DNA of 12,952 bases from Ignavibacteriales bacterium (GCA_003142915.1 PLNZ01000338.1:28330-41281); one strand, 5' to 3'. Positions 5,515 through 12,952 are shown, counted from the first letter of the stretch. Made by a program: numbers and translations. Notes: generated from the letters alone by a model not told the origin.

Positions 5515-5892
5515 ATGAGGCACTTTATGAGAAGAAAAAGATTTTTTATAGCTCCAATAATATTGGCAGCTTTAGCAGTATTCGGTTTAATAACCATGTT
5601 ATTATGGAACTCCCTTATGCCTGAAATTTTTCACTTAGGATATATTTCTTTCTGGCAAGCTGTTGGTTTGCTCATCCTTTCACGTTTGCTTCTGGGATTT
5701 TCCGGACCGTGGGGAAGGCACAATAATTATGGAAGAAACCACATACGTGAAAGATGGGAGCATATGAGCCCACAAGAACGGGAAGAATTCAAGAAGAAGT
5801 GGCATCACCGATGGCATCATGATTGGCCTTCATGTAAAGAATTTAAAAATGATAGTACAAACCAGGAAAGTTCTGATGATAAGAAATCCTGA
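5515..5892 (+). CDS. Small two-helix membrane protein with His/Trp-rich tail, partner of the sigma factor
   Basis: This encodes 125 residues from ATG 5515; a TTG at 5506 and an ATG at 5527 are alternatives. A basic N-terminus (MRHFMRRKRF) is followed by membrane helix 1 (about 9-31, APIILAALAVFGLITMLLWN) and helix 2 (about 45-62, SFWQAVGLLILSRLLLGF). Both ends would then face the cytoplasm by the positive-inside rule. The tail contains HMSPQEREEFKKKW and then WHHRWHHDWP, dense in His and Trp, before a polar end. The SPQEREEF part recalls the LTPEQ-like helix of Spy/CpxP proteins, but that is weak. I recall similar short proteins next to ECF sigma genes in Bacteroidota. By context it may act as an anti-sigma or sensor, with the His cluster as a possible metal site. 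Both points are inference. Confidence 0.8.
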   Translation: MRHFMRRKRFFIAPIILAALAVFGLITMLLWNSLMPEIFHLGYISFWQAVGLLILSRLLLGFSGPWGRHNNYGRNHIRERWEHMSPQEREEFKKKWHHRWHHDWPSCKEFKNDSTNQESSDDKKS

Positions 5893-5980
5893 TAGTTTAT
5901 ACCGAAATCAAATCAGTACAAATTTTTTAAAGGTTAATATTTATTAATTATTACTTTATCAAAAGTTTAAAATTAAAAGG

Positions 5981-6637
5981 ATGGAAAACAATATGCAGAA
6001 TAAAGAATCATTCGTGGGGAACCCAACATCAGCACAGGAAGGCTTTACTAAAATTTACGCCGACGGCAACCCGCCCTGGGAGATAGGCAAACCGCAGCCG
6101 CCGTTCATAGAGGCCGCCGACAAAGTGACGGGCCCAGTGCTTGACTCCGGGTGCGGAACAGGTAACTCTTCCCTATTCTTCGCTGCCCGCGGGCTGAAGG
6201 TAACAGGCATCGATTTTGTCGAAGAAGCAATAAGGCTGGCCCGTGCCAAAGCCGCAGAGCGAAGCCTGTCTGTAGAATTCCTTGTCAAGGATGCCATGAC
6301 TCTGGGCGACTGGGATGAGCGTTTTGCGAGTGTTATCGACAGCGGTCTGTTTCACATTTACTCCGGAGACGAACGGCAGCGATACATACAAGGTTTGGCT
6401 CATGTACTTAAACCCGGCGGGCGGCTTTTCTTGTTTAGTTTCAGCGATAAATTACCGCCGGAAATGGGGGGAGTTTCGAAGCAGGAGTTATATGATATCT
6501 TCGCCAAGGGCTGGGACATCGAATCTCTGCAGCTGGTGCAGGGCGAGTTAAATCCGGCATTCGCGGAGGAGTTTTCAGATTGGTCGCCAAATGGAGATCC
6601 TAAAATGTGGTTCGCAATCATCCGCCGGAAAGAATGA
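5981..6637 (+). CDS. Class I SAM-dependent methyltransferase, GC-rich and probably transferred
   Basis: This encodes 218 residues with a Rossmann-fold methyltransferase pattern. Motif I is VLDSGCGTGN (53-62), and the acidic residue after strand 2 is D78 in GIDF. FASVIDSGLFHIY (115-127) and LKPGGRLFLFSF (143-154) are the later strands. The N-terminal NPPWEIGKPQPP stretch is seen in small-molecule methyltransferases of the thiopurine/TehB-like kind. The substrate is unknown. AAAAGG directly precedes ATG 5981, which leaves no spacing, so ATG 5993 (12 bases on) may be the real start. The body of the gene is strongly GC-rich (roughly 70 percent around 6060-6120) while its neighbours are near 35 percent. 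Codon use also differs (GCC, CGG, CTG). This points to recent horizontal transfer. It stands alone, 88 bases after the sigma-factor operon. Confidence 0.88.
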   Translation: MENNMQNKESFVGNPTSAQEGFTKIYADGNPPWEIGKPQPPFIEAADKVTGPVLDSGCGTGNSSLFFAARGLKVTGIDFVEEAIRLARAKAAERSLSVEFLVKDAMTLGDWDERFASVIDSGLFHIYSGDERQRYIQGLAHVLKPGGRLFLFSFSDKLPPEMGGVSKQELYDIFAKGWDIESLQLVQGELNPAFAEEFSDWSPNGDPKMWFAIIRRKE

Positions 6638-7134
6638 GTTATACATTTTTTGTGCCCACGTCGTTTAGGATTTTGAGGATTTAATATCAAATAATCTTTG
6701 TAAAGCTTCTTGGAAGCAAGTAAAACAAAAATAATCATGTTAAAGATTATTCCTGAAAATGAGTTATCAAATATGAAATTTGCATAATAGTAAAAAATAA
6801 CTTCTAACAACAATGACAAAAAAAATCAGAAAAAATCAAGATGCGGAAAAGATTCGAGATACAATTAGAGTTCGGAGCACTCCATTAAAAGTGATAGAAA
6901 TATAGTAAAGACGAACTGCTCTGATAATGGAAGCATTGTAATTTATTTATATAATACCAGAACTAAACCAGAAACTATTTAAAGTAATAGAAAAAAGTTA
7001 ACTATCGGGCAAGGAAGTAAATGCTGTTTCGCTACGCTCAACAGCATTTACTGCAAGTCCTTTATTAATTATTTACATTCCTAAAGAATATTTCAGAATT
7101 TTCATAATAATTACCATTACAGATCAAAAATATA
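6638..7134. other. Non-coding region between convergent genes
   Basis: About 500 AT-rich bases lie between the methyltransferase (plus) and the GH3 gene (minus), whose stops face each other. It holds one strong hairpin (7016-7052). A 30-codon basic ORF (6813-6905, MTKKIRKNQDAEKIRDTIRV) can be read, but it has no ribosome site and no support beyond being open. Confidence 0.4.
7016..7052. repeat. Perfect 13-bp inverted repeat (REP-like hairpin)
   Basis: AGTAAATGCTGTT (7016-7028) pairs perfectly with AACAGCATTTACT (7040-7052) around the 11-base loop TCGCTACGCTC. Outside it AAGGA (7011-7015) can pair with TCCTT (7058-7062) across a 5-base bulge. It lies between convergent genes, 83 bases after the GH3 stop, and could end or stabilise transcripts from both sides. 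The lack of an adjacent T-run argues against a simple intrinsic terminator. Confidence 0.6.
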
Positions 7135-9591
7135 TTATAGACCATAAGCTTTATTTGAAGTTTTACCCGTAATCTCAAATTCACTTTTCAGCTTTATATC
7201 TACAGATGAATTGCCGATCATAACATCAAATGATCCCGGTACTACTTCCCATTCCATGTTTTGATTCAGTAACTGTAAATCATGAGGAGTTAATTCAAAT
7301 TGTACTTGTTGAGTTTGCCCTGGTTCTAAAGTAATTCGTTTAAATCCTCGAAGTTCACTAACAGGAACAATAACAGGTGTTGTTTTTTCATGAATATAAA
7401 GCTGAACCACTTCATCCCCTTTAAGTTTTCCTGTATTCTGTACATTCAGTGAAACTTCAACATTGCCGCCGGTATTTTGTTCCAGGGGAGTAATTTTAAG
7501 ATCACTAAACTTGAATTGTGTATAACTTAAACCATAGCCAAAAGGATATAAGGGACCGGTAACACTTGCGAGATCTTTGGGATCATCCGGGAAATAAGAT
7601 TGACTTGCCGGCATGTAAGGAAAATTCAAAGGTATCTGACCAACTGTTTTGGGAAATGTAATCGGTAGTTTTCCTCCCGGATTATATTCTCCGAAAATAG
7701 TTTTTGCAATAGCCTCACCTGTTTCTGCACCGGGAAACCATGCTTCTAATATCGCAGGTACATTCCCGTCAATCCAATTTATAGTTAACGGTTGGCCGTT
7801 AAGCAATACTATGACTGTCGGTGTACCTGTTTCGAATACTGCTTTTACAAGCGCCAATTGATGGCCCGGTAAGTTTAAACTAACCCGTGAAAGGCTTTCC
7901 CCAACTGTTCTATCATCTTCTCCAACCACAACAACAGCAACGTCGGATTGCTTGGCAGCAGTTACAGCTTGCTGAATTTGATTGTTTTCTTCTTCGCTCA
8001 AAGGAGTATCCATAATATCACTTTCAGGAAAATCCTTATCTATTATATCGGGGCCTTTAACATAGGTTATCTTTGTTCCTTTCGAAACTTCATTTTTAAT
8101 ACCATCAAGAACTGTAGTTACCGGATCACCGGAAGGGCCATATCTATCATTGATTAGACTATTTGTCATTGTTGCATTGGGACCGGTAACTAAGATAGAA
8201 TTAATTTTATTTTTATCAAGCGGTAGAACATTATTGGAATTTTTAAGCAGAACCAATGATTCTTCTGCCGCACGGAGAGATAAAGCAATTGAAGACGGCT
8301 TGTTCACATTCCGGTTTGATTTAGAAGTATCGACATAAGGATTATCGAAAAGCCCCAGCCAGAACTTAACCTTTAATACCTCACGTACACGTTGATCAAT
8401 CACGCTCATTGGAATTTCGCCGTTTCTAACAGCCTCGCGCAGTGGTGTAAGAAAAACAGCTGGATTTTGAAAAGCAGTGCAAACATTAACACCTGCTTCG
8501 AGTGCTTGTATAATAGCGCCTTTATAATCTTTTTGGACATGATGCTTTGAAAATATATCTTGAAGAGCGCCGCTGTCGGTTACAATGTATCCATTAAATC
8601 CAAATTTCTGACGTAATATTTCAGTCAGGAAATAATAGCTGCCGGTAATTGGTATACCATCATAATCATTATATGAACACATAACGCCAAGTGCATCGGC
8701 TTTAACAGCCGCTTCAAAAGGGGGTAAAAACAATGTAAATACTTCTCGTGGGGTAACTTGAGGATCTGTCCGGGCAGAACCATCCCTTCCTCCTTTTGGT
8801 ACGCTGTAAACAGCAAAATGCTTCAGAGTCGAAACAACATTCTCTCCCTGCATACCTTTTACCATTTCCGCGCCAAGTTTGCCTAGTAAATACGGATCTT
8901 CACCGTATGTTGAAAGAACTCTTCCCCAGCGGGGATCACGTGAAATATCCATTTCCGGGGAATACACATTTGTGTATCCCAAAGCTCGTGCTTCCTCTCC
9001 TTCCGTTTTTCCAATTTGATTGATAAGTTCAGGATCCCAGGTGCTTCCCTGGCCGATCTCATCAGGAAAGCTTGTCGCTTTATATGCCGTTAAACCACTG
9101 ATACCTTCATTTGTAAAATCGACCGGGATTCCGAGACGTGTTTGCTCAATAAAAAATCGTTGAACATTATTTAAAGCTTCTGCATGAAGAGAAGGCGGCC
9201 AAAAAAGATTGGATTCTTTTCGTCCGTTCAACTGTTCATCAAGATTGGCTACTCCGTCTTTCCATGTTGTATCAAGCCAGGCTTTGGTAGGCTGTTCATC
9301 CGTTAAGACATTTCCGTAACCATATAAAGTTACCAATTGAGCCGTCTTTTCATCGATATTCATTTTACTTAGCAGGTCGTCAATACGTTTGGCTACCGGC
9401 AAATCAGGATTTTCATAAGGATCCATTTTTCCGTTTTTATTTAAATCGATCCATCCTTTGTGATAAATGGATTCTTTAATCTCAAAAGGATATGATTGAG
9501 CGCTGCATCGTGCAGTAATCATTAAAGTAAGTACAATACCTGCGATTAAAGTGTTAAGTTTATAATAATGTTGTTCGTATATATCTTTCAT
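7135..9591 (-). CDS. Secreted GH3 beta-glycosidase (beta-glucosidase/xylosidase type)
   Basis: This encodes 818 residues, full length for the BglX-like branch of GH3. A signal peptide is visible (LNTLIAGIVLTLMITARCSA, likely cut after SAQ about residue 32), so it acts in the periplasm or outside. Residues 49-60 (DLNKNGKMDPYE) form an EF-hand-like calcium loop, common at the start of Bacteroidota GH3 enzymes. The (beta/alpha)8 domain (about 65-400) contains SPEMDISRDPRWGR (211-224), KHFAVY (257-262) and the nucleophile D339 in GYIVTDSGAL. The alpha/beta sandwich (about 440-650) carries VVVVGEDDRTVGESLSR, where E565 is the probable acid/base. The C-terminal fibronectin III-like domain (about 690-810) includes VVQLYIHE and ELRGFKRI. 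The enzyme should release terminal beta-linked glucose or xylose from oligosaccharides; the exact sugar cannot be set from the sequence. The start ATG 9591 gives a normal signal peptide, but no strong ribosome site precedes it. Confidence 0.95.
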   Translation of the reverse strand: MKDIYEQHYYKLNTLIAGIVLTLMITARCSAQSYPFEIKESIYHKGWIDLNKNGKMDPYENPDLPVAKRIDDLLSKMNIDEKTAQLVTLYGYGNVLTDEQPTKAWLDTTWKDGVANLDEQLNGRKESNLFWPPSLHAEALNNVQRFFIEQTRLGIPVDFTNEGISGLTAYKATSFPDEIGQGSTWDPELINQIGKTEGEEARALGYTNVYSPEMDISRDPRWGRVLSTYGEDPYLLGKLGAEMVKGMQGENVVSTLKHFAVYSVPKGGRDGSARTDPQVTPREVFTLFLPPFEAAVKADALGVMCSYNDYDGIPITGSYYFLTEILRQKFGFNGYIVTDSGALQDIFSKHHVQKDYKGAIIQALEAGVNVCTAFQNPAVFLTPLREAVRNGEIPMSVIDQRVREVLKVKFWLGLFDNPYVDTSKSNRNVNKPSSIALSLRAAEESLVLLKNSNNVLPLDKNKINSILVTGPNATMTNSLINDRYGPSGDPVTTVLDGIKNEVSKGTKITYVKGPDIIDKDFPESDIMDTPLSEEENNQIQQAVTAAKQSDVAVVVVGEDDRTVGESLSRVSLNLPGHQLALVKAVFETGTPTVIVLLNGQPLTINWIDGNVPAILEAWFPGAETGEAIAKTIFGEYNPGGKLPITFPKTVGQIPLNFPYMPASQSYFPDDPKDLASVTGPLYPFGYGLSYTQFKFSDLKITPLEQNTGGNVEVSLNVQNTGKLKGDEVVQLYIHEKTTPVIVPVSELRGFKRITLEPGQTQQVQFELTPHDLQLLNQNMEWEVVPGSFDVMIGNSSVDIKLKSEFEITGKTSNKAYGL

Positions 9592-9643
9592 TTTGTTAAA
9601 CCAGCATTTTATTTAAAAATTTTATATTTGATGAATTAAAAAA

Positions 9644-9651
9644 CAAAATTA
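9644..9651 (-). promoter_or_regulatory. Possible TAnnTTTG promoter box for the GH3 gene
   Basis: TAATTTTG on the minus strand fits the -7 consensus of Bacteroidota promoters and lies 52 bases before the GH3 start. No good TTTG element is found at the right distance upstream, so the call is weak. Confidence 0.3.
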
Positions 9652-9862
9652 TAAATGAGCCTGCCCTAAAATGGCGATTCTATCGAATTCATGATTTATT
9701 AAAAGTATTTTTTTGTCATAAATTCCTGGTGACAATTAAGAACCCGGCCTAAATTCCTCCCTTAGAAAGTTGAGTTTTCTGCTTTTAATAATTTTCTATA
9801 AAAATCTTAAAGCGGCAATATTCATCCGTTCGTGCCTTCGGTTTTAAGTCCGTTGCGAAAAT

Positions 9863-9889
9863 GCAGGTCAGCTTGTCAAGCTGACCTGC
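9863..9889. repeat. Perfect 13-bp inverted repeat with one-base centre
   Basis: GCAGGTCAGCTTG (9863-9875) and CAAGCTGACCTGC (9877-9889) surround a single T. In single-stranded form this would be a very stable hairpin. It is GC-richer than the spacer around it. It lies between the GH92 stop and the GH3 start, which point the same way, and could end the GH92 transcript or be a dispersed palindromic repeat. Confidence 0.6.
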
Positions 9890-9921
9890 TTGTCTCTCTG
9901 CATCAAGTGCGTGCACTGCTT

Positions 9922-9953
9922 AACCTTATCAACGTGGGGCAAGAGATAAGGTT
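9922..9953. repeat. 9-bp inverted repeat directly after the GH92 stop
   Basis: AACCTTATC (9922-9930) pairs with GATAAGGTT (9945-9953) around a 14-base loop. It begins 3 bases after the GH92 stop codon (9957-9959, read on the minus strand). Position suggests a transcript-end structure. No T-run follows it in the minus direction. Confidence 0.5.
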
Positions 9954-9956
9954 GAA

Positions 9957-11684
9957 TTACTTCCTACACATAGAAGGCGGTGCGTCATCTTTACTTGCGC
10001 CCCATTCTTTATTTGGCTTATTGCCCATATTAAATATCAGCGTTCCACCATTCATTATCTCTTTTTGAGTAATGTAAGTTAAATTAAGCGGCTTGCCATT
10101 TAGCTCTGCCGATTGGATATACTTGTTTTCTTTGGAAACATTATTCGCAATTAGCGTAAAGTGTTTGTTGCGTCCGACATCAATGGAAACTTTATTTAGC
10201 ATCGGGCTGCCGATAGCGTAAATTCCAGCAGCGGGGTTAACCGGATAAAATCCCATCACACTGAAAATATACCATGCCGACATCTGTCCGCAATCATCGT
10301 TGCCGCATAATCCGTCGGCAGAATCCGTATAAAGCGTTTCGCAAATTTTTCTTGTATATGCCTGCGTTTTCCAGGGCTCCCCTGCATAATCATAAAGGTA
10401 AGCTATTTGATGGCTCGGTTCGTCACCTTGCGAATACTGCCCGATCATTCCGGAAACATCAATCGGAGCTGTTTCGGAATTAACTGCAGAAGATTGCTCA
10501 AATAATGAATCTAATTTTTGAGTAAAGTTCTGTCGTCCTCCCATCAAATTAATTAAGCCCTCAACATCCTGGGGAACAAACCACGTCCATTGCCATGCAT
10601 CTCCCTCCGTATAATCCGGGTTCTCTACATCTGAGAATGCGGGACTGAAAGGTACTCTCCATTTCCCATCAGCAAATTTACCTCTCATAAACCCGGTAGA
10701 TTTATCAAACAGGTTTTGATAGTCACCGGCTCGTTTTATAAAATAATTGAAATCATTTTCCTTATGAAGAAATTTTGCTATCTGTGCAATGCACCAATCA
10801 TCGTAACAATAATCAAGAGTCCGGGAAACAGATTCCCTAATTTTTTCGGCCGGAACGTATCCTAATTCATTAAAATAATTTATTCCGAAATTATCCTGCA
10901 TTGCGCTGGCCTTCATCGCTTTGTACGCTTCCTGAATATTGAAGCCATGATAGCCTTTTAATATTGCATCGGTAATTACGGGTACGGCATGGTAGCCGGT
11001 CATTGTATTTGTTTCGTTTCCTTCCAGCTCCCACACAGGCAGCAGCCCTGTCTCTTCATAATGTGCAAGCATCGATCTTACACAATCATTTACTCTGTCT
11101 TTTGCAATAATCGTAAGCAGAGGATGCTCAGCTCGGAAGGTATCCCACAAAGAAAAAACCGTTAACTGGTTATATCCTTTTGCCTGATGCACCTTGCCGT
11201 CTGCTCCTTTAAAGTTTCCGTTAACATCGCTGAAGAGGTTGGGAGCCATCATTGTATGATAAAGCGCCGTATAAAATGTTCTTTTAAGAGAATTTGAACT
11301 TGACGTAATTTTAATTTTGCTTATTTCCTTTTGCCATGAATTTGCAGCATCGTTTTTTATCTTATCGAAATTCCACCCGGTGATTTCGGTATTTAAATCA
11401 TCTTCGGCGCCTTTAATATTTGCAGAGGATATTCCAACTTTAACCAGTAATTCACTTTCCTTTTCCGTATTAAATTTGAAAATACCATCAAGCATGATTC
11501 CTTTGGCTTCTTTTTCTTTACCGTTAAGTTTATTATCAAGGTTTAATAAATATGCAGTAAAAGGCTGCGAAAACTTAGCTTCAAAATAAACTCTTTGATC
11601 TTTCGCCCATCCGGTCGAATATCTGTAACCAACAATTGTTTGGTTGTTAATTATCTTTATATGAACCGGTTGTTGTATCATCAT
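9957..11684 (-). CDS. GH92 alpha-mannosidase, C-terminal catalytic part (downstream of a frameshift)
   Basis: This 575-codon frame holds most of a GH92 exo-alpha-mannosidase. After residue 5 it matches the family: NNQTIVGYRYSTGWA, then VFSLWDTFRAEHPLL (176-190), PVWELEGNETNTMTGYH (216-232, containing the glutamate region of the general acid), EGDAWQWTWFVPQDVEG (360-376), DEPSHQIAYLYDYAGEPWKT (421-440) and GNDDCGQMSAWYIFSVMGFY (461-480, with the aspartates of the base site). GH92 enzymes are calcium-dependent inverting enzymes that remove mannose from alpha-linked mannans or high-mannose N-glycans. The end (NKPNKEWGASKDDAPPS) is the usual GH92 C-terminus, so nothing is missing on this side. 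The ATG at 11684 is not a natural start; it lies inside the upper frame, and the true gene begins at 12210. Catalytic residues look intact, so activity depends on whether the frameshift is real. Confidence 0.9.
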   Translation of the reverse strand: MMIQQPVHIKIINNQTIVGYRYSTGWAKDQRVYFEAKFSQPFTAYLLNLDNKLNGKEKEAKGIMLDGIFKFNTEKESELLVKVGISSANIKGAEDDLNTEITGWNFDKIKNDAANSWQKEISKIKITSSSNSLKRTFYTALYHTMMAPNLFSDVNGNFKGADGKVHQAKGYNQLTVFSLWDTFRAEHPLLTIIAKDRVNDCVRSMLAHYEETGLLPVWELEGNETNTMTGYHAVPVITDAILKGYHGFNIQEAYKAMKASAMQDNFGINYFNELGYVPAEKIRESVSRTLDYCYDDWCIAQIAKFLHKENDFNYFIKRAGDYQNLFDKSTGFMRGKFADGKWRVPFSPAFSDVENPDYTEGDAWQWTWFVPQDVEGLINLMGGRQNFTQKLDSLFEQSSAVNSETAPIDVSGMIGQYSQGDEPSHQIAYLYDYAGEPWKTQAYTRKICETLYTDSADGLCGNDDCGQMSAWYIFSVMGFYPVNPAAGIYAIGSPMLNKVSIDVGRNKHFTLIANNVSKENKYIQSAELNGKPLNLTYITQKEIMNGGTLIFNMGNKPNKEWGASKDDAPPSMCRK

Positions 11685-12210
11685 TTAAACTATGGCCTAA
11701 GTTTAAAACAACAATCGCATCTTTTGTCTTTGGGAAAGTATATCTCTGAAATCCTGCTCTTTTAGTTGCAGTTAGTTCCGCTTTTATATTATAGGTATCA
11801 AGCAAAACGGAGTAGTATCCAGGGTTCGCAGTTTCATTCTTATGCGAAAAACTTGAATGAAGATTTATCAGTTTTGAACTGTCTGCATCCGTGTTTATCG
11901 ATAAAACAGCAGGCATAAAAAGAATATCTAAAAGGTCGCCTATGCCTGTTCCGCTTAAATGAGTATGGCTGAACCCGATGATTACGCTGTCGGAATAATT
12001 ATAACCGGAGCACCAGTCCCAGCCTGCAGTACCGTTATCAGGGCTAAGCTGAACCATGCCGAAAGGCAGTGTTGCACCGGGAAATGCATGTCCATGAATA
12101 TCTGTTCCAATGAATGGGTCAACATTTTTATTTATATCTTGTGAATTAATATTTGTTGAGACCATAAAAAGTAAAATTAAAAATAATGTCATATTATTTA
12201 ATATTTTCAT
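11647..12210 (-). CDS. GH92 alpha-mannosidase, N-terminal part with signal peptide (ends at a frameshift)
   Basis: This 187-codon frame starts at ATG 12210, with GAGG 8 bases upstream. Residues 1-24 are a signal peptide (MTLFLILLFMVSTNINSQ). The beta-sandwich domain of GH92 follows: NVDPFIGTDIHGHAFPGATL, PFGMVQLSPDNG, GWDWCSGYNYSD, and GFSHTHLSGTGIGD (79-92), all hallmarks of the family. The frame then reads LNLGHSLNDDTTTGSY, runs into KDN and stops. The family sequence continues one frame over (IKIINNQTIVGYRYS...). The break lies at about 11655-11664 in TCATATAAAG (minus strand). Loss of two bases from an original TATATA, or gain of one A, would explain it. With the downstream part it would make about 745 residues, the normal GH92 length. 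It is a real recent mutation or a sequencing error. Confidence 0.9.
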   Translation of the reverse strand: MKILNNMTLFLILLFMVSTNINSQDINKNVDPFIGTDIHGHAFPGATLPFGMVQLSPDNGTAGWDWCSGYNYSDSVIIGFSHTHLSGTGIGDLLDILFMPAVLSINTDADSSKLINLHSSFSHKNETANPGYYSVLLDTYNIKAELTATKRAGFQRYTFPKTKDAIVVLNLGHSLNDDTTTGSYKDN

Positions 12211-12293
12211 TTCAAACCTCGGTTGTTTCTTATATTTATAAATTATCTTCTGATAAGTTCCTATTTGTCCATTGAAACATAATTTAAAAAAAC

Positions 12294-12557
12294 TTACGAT
12301 ACCATAAGCATATACACTATATCATTATACGCAAATTCATTGGCGGTAAAAACTAAGGGCTGATTACTTATCTCGTCTATTGATTTTATCCTGCCGGAAT
12401 TCTGTTCCAGCAATCTTTTTTCAAGATCGGCTGTGTGCCCTATATAAAAATGATCGGAGTCCCTTGATTTTAGAATATATGTAAAGTACATAATGGCGGA
12501 GAGGCCGGAATTATCTGTATATCTCAAATACTTCAGATTTTTTACTATTTCCGACAT
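12294..12557 (-). CDS. GIY-YIG endonuclease-like protein, short C-terminus
   Basis: From ATG 12557 this encodes 87 residues. GGAG 8 bases upstream supports this start over the TTG at 12590; ATG 12491 (MYFTYILKS) is the start usual for this family. The GIY-YIG core is YFTYILKSRDSDHFYIGHTA, followed by DLEKRLLEQNSGRIKS and QPLVFTANEFA, which match the small UvrC-like/YhbQ-type nuclease family. The usual continuation (xEAxKREKxLK helix) is absent. After FA the sequence ends in YNDIVYMLMVS, so the protein is shorter than normal and the conserved glutamate region may be lost. It could be a decayed copy or a variant. It lies 83 bases downstream of the recombinase on the same strand. Such small GIY-YIG genes are common as single genes in Bacteroidota, and their role in repair or mobility is unclear. 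Confidence 0.75.
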   Translation of the reverse strand: MSEIVKNLKYLRYTDNSGLSAIMYFTYILKSRDSDHFYIGHTADLEKRLLEQNSGRIKSIDEISNQPLVFTANEFAYNDIVYMLMVS

Positions 12558-12640
12558 TTTTTTTACTCCATGTCTCCAATAACTCTCCAAATAAGTAATT
12601 CTTAAAATTTATATTTATAAACTTAAAAAATTTCTCAAGT

Positions 12641-12952
12641 TTAATTCAGCAAATTATCCAGCTTGGAAACATCAGGATACGAATGGTCTGATTTATTGTG
12701 TGCATATATTTCTGTTTGGACTACAGAAGAATGGCCAAGCAATTCTTTTATATTTTGAATTGGTACACCCCGGAGGATTAGTAAAGTCGCGTAAGTGTGT
12801 CTGAACTTATGCAGGGTTGCTGCTGCCTGTATACCGGCGGCTGATAATAATGATACCGATACATTATTTTGATATTGATAATTAAACGATGCAGGATTTG
12901 AATATTTATTTTGCTGCCCGCTAACTATAGTATTTTTGTCTTCTTCGGAAAT
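12641..12952 (-). CDS. Tyrosine recombinase/integrase, C-terminal catalytic end (cut by window edge)
   Basis: The minus strand is open from the window edge to TAA 12641-12643, giving 103 residues. It shows three of the catalytic blocks: HKFRHTYATLL with the H-x-x-R pair, IQNIKELLGHSS with the LGH block, and QTEIYAHN with the tyrosine nucleophile. These are typical of phage-type integrases and XerC/D-like recombinases, which cut and rejoin DNA at specific sites. The block with the first catalytic arginine and the core-binding domain lie beyond the window. A low-complexity Asn/Gln/Ser-rich insert (about residues 12-35) precedes the HxxR block, which is longer than usual for this part. The type of element it serves cannot be judged from this part. 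Confidence 0.88.
   Translation of the reverse strand: MSEEDKNTIVSGQQNKYSNPASFNYQYQNNVSVSLLSAAGIQAAATLHKFRHTYATLLILRGVPIQNIKELLGHSSVVQTEIYAHNKSDHSYPDVSKLDNLLN

Noticed and set aside
6400..6819. 139-codon minus-strand ORF across the end of the GC-rich methyltransferase
   Set aside because: It lies antisense to a gene with clear motifs; long antisense frames are common in GC-rich coding DNA.
6813..6905. 30-codon basic ORF between the methyltransferase and GH3 genes
   Set aside because: No ribosome site, no recognisable motif and a length easily reached by chance in AT-rich DNA.
12558..12590. TTG start for the GIY-YIG gene
   Set aside because: GGAG at a good distance supports ATG 12557 instead, and the additional residues are not part of the domain.

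Overview
The window looks like a piece of a Bacteroidota or Ignavibacteriota-type chromosome. The reasons are its low GC content, one clear Bacteroidota-style promoter (TTTG, 20 bp, TAnnTTTG) at 600-631, two secreted glycoside hydrolases of families common in that group (GH3 and GH92), and an ECF sigma factor paired with a short membrane protein of a type I associate with Bacteroidota. These assignments rest on reading the sequence and on memory of the families; no search was run.

Layout from left to right. The start (1-347, minus) is the N-terminal part of a secreted or membrane DUF5683-like protein. Just upstream of it lies a decayed YefM/Phd-type antitoxin whose promoter is still intact. 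From 1135 to 4108 there is a mosaic. A TetR regulator (1156-1761) has one operator-like palindrome in front of it and a better one behind it. These are followed by a short chimeric ORF, an alanine-rich DUF7666/Imm5-like gene, a GC-rich scrap, a second diverged copy of the last ~200 bp of the tetR region, and then an LCM-type methyltransferase. This block appears to have been built by duplication and insertion and is the most unusual part of the window.

From 4109 to 4917 there is mostly non-coding DNA with a terminator-like hairpin, a possible tiny membrane ORF and a 28-bp dyad. A two-gene unit follows: an ECF sigma factor (4918-5502) and a small two-helix membrane protein with a His/Trp-rich tail (5515-5892). 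Next is a class I methyltransferase (5981-6637) that is much more GC-rich than everything near it and looks transferred.

The right half is on the minus strand. It holds a secreted GH3 beta-glycosidase (7135-9591), a hairpin-rich spacer, a secreted GH92 alpha-mannosidase (9957-12210) that is split by one frameshift near 11660, a short GIY-YIG endonuclease-like protein, and the C-terminal catalytic end of a tyrosine recombinase cut by the window edge. The two hydrolases probably work outside the cytoplasm on mannose-containing or other plant or microbial glycans. No SusC/SusD pair is visible here. No rRNA, tRNA or CRISPR array was recognised.
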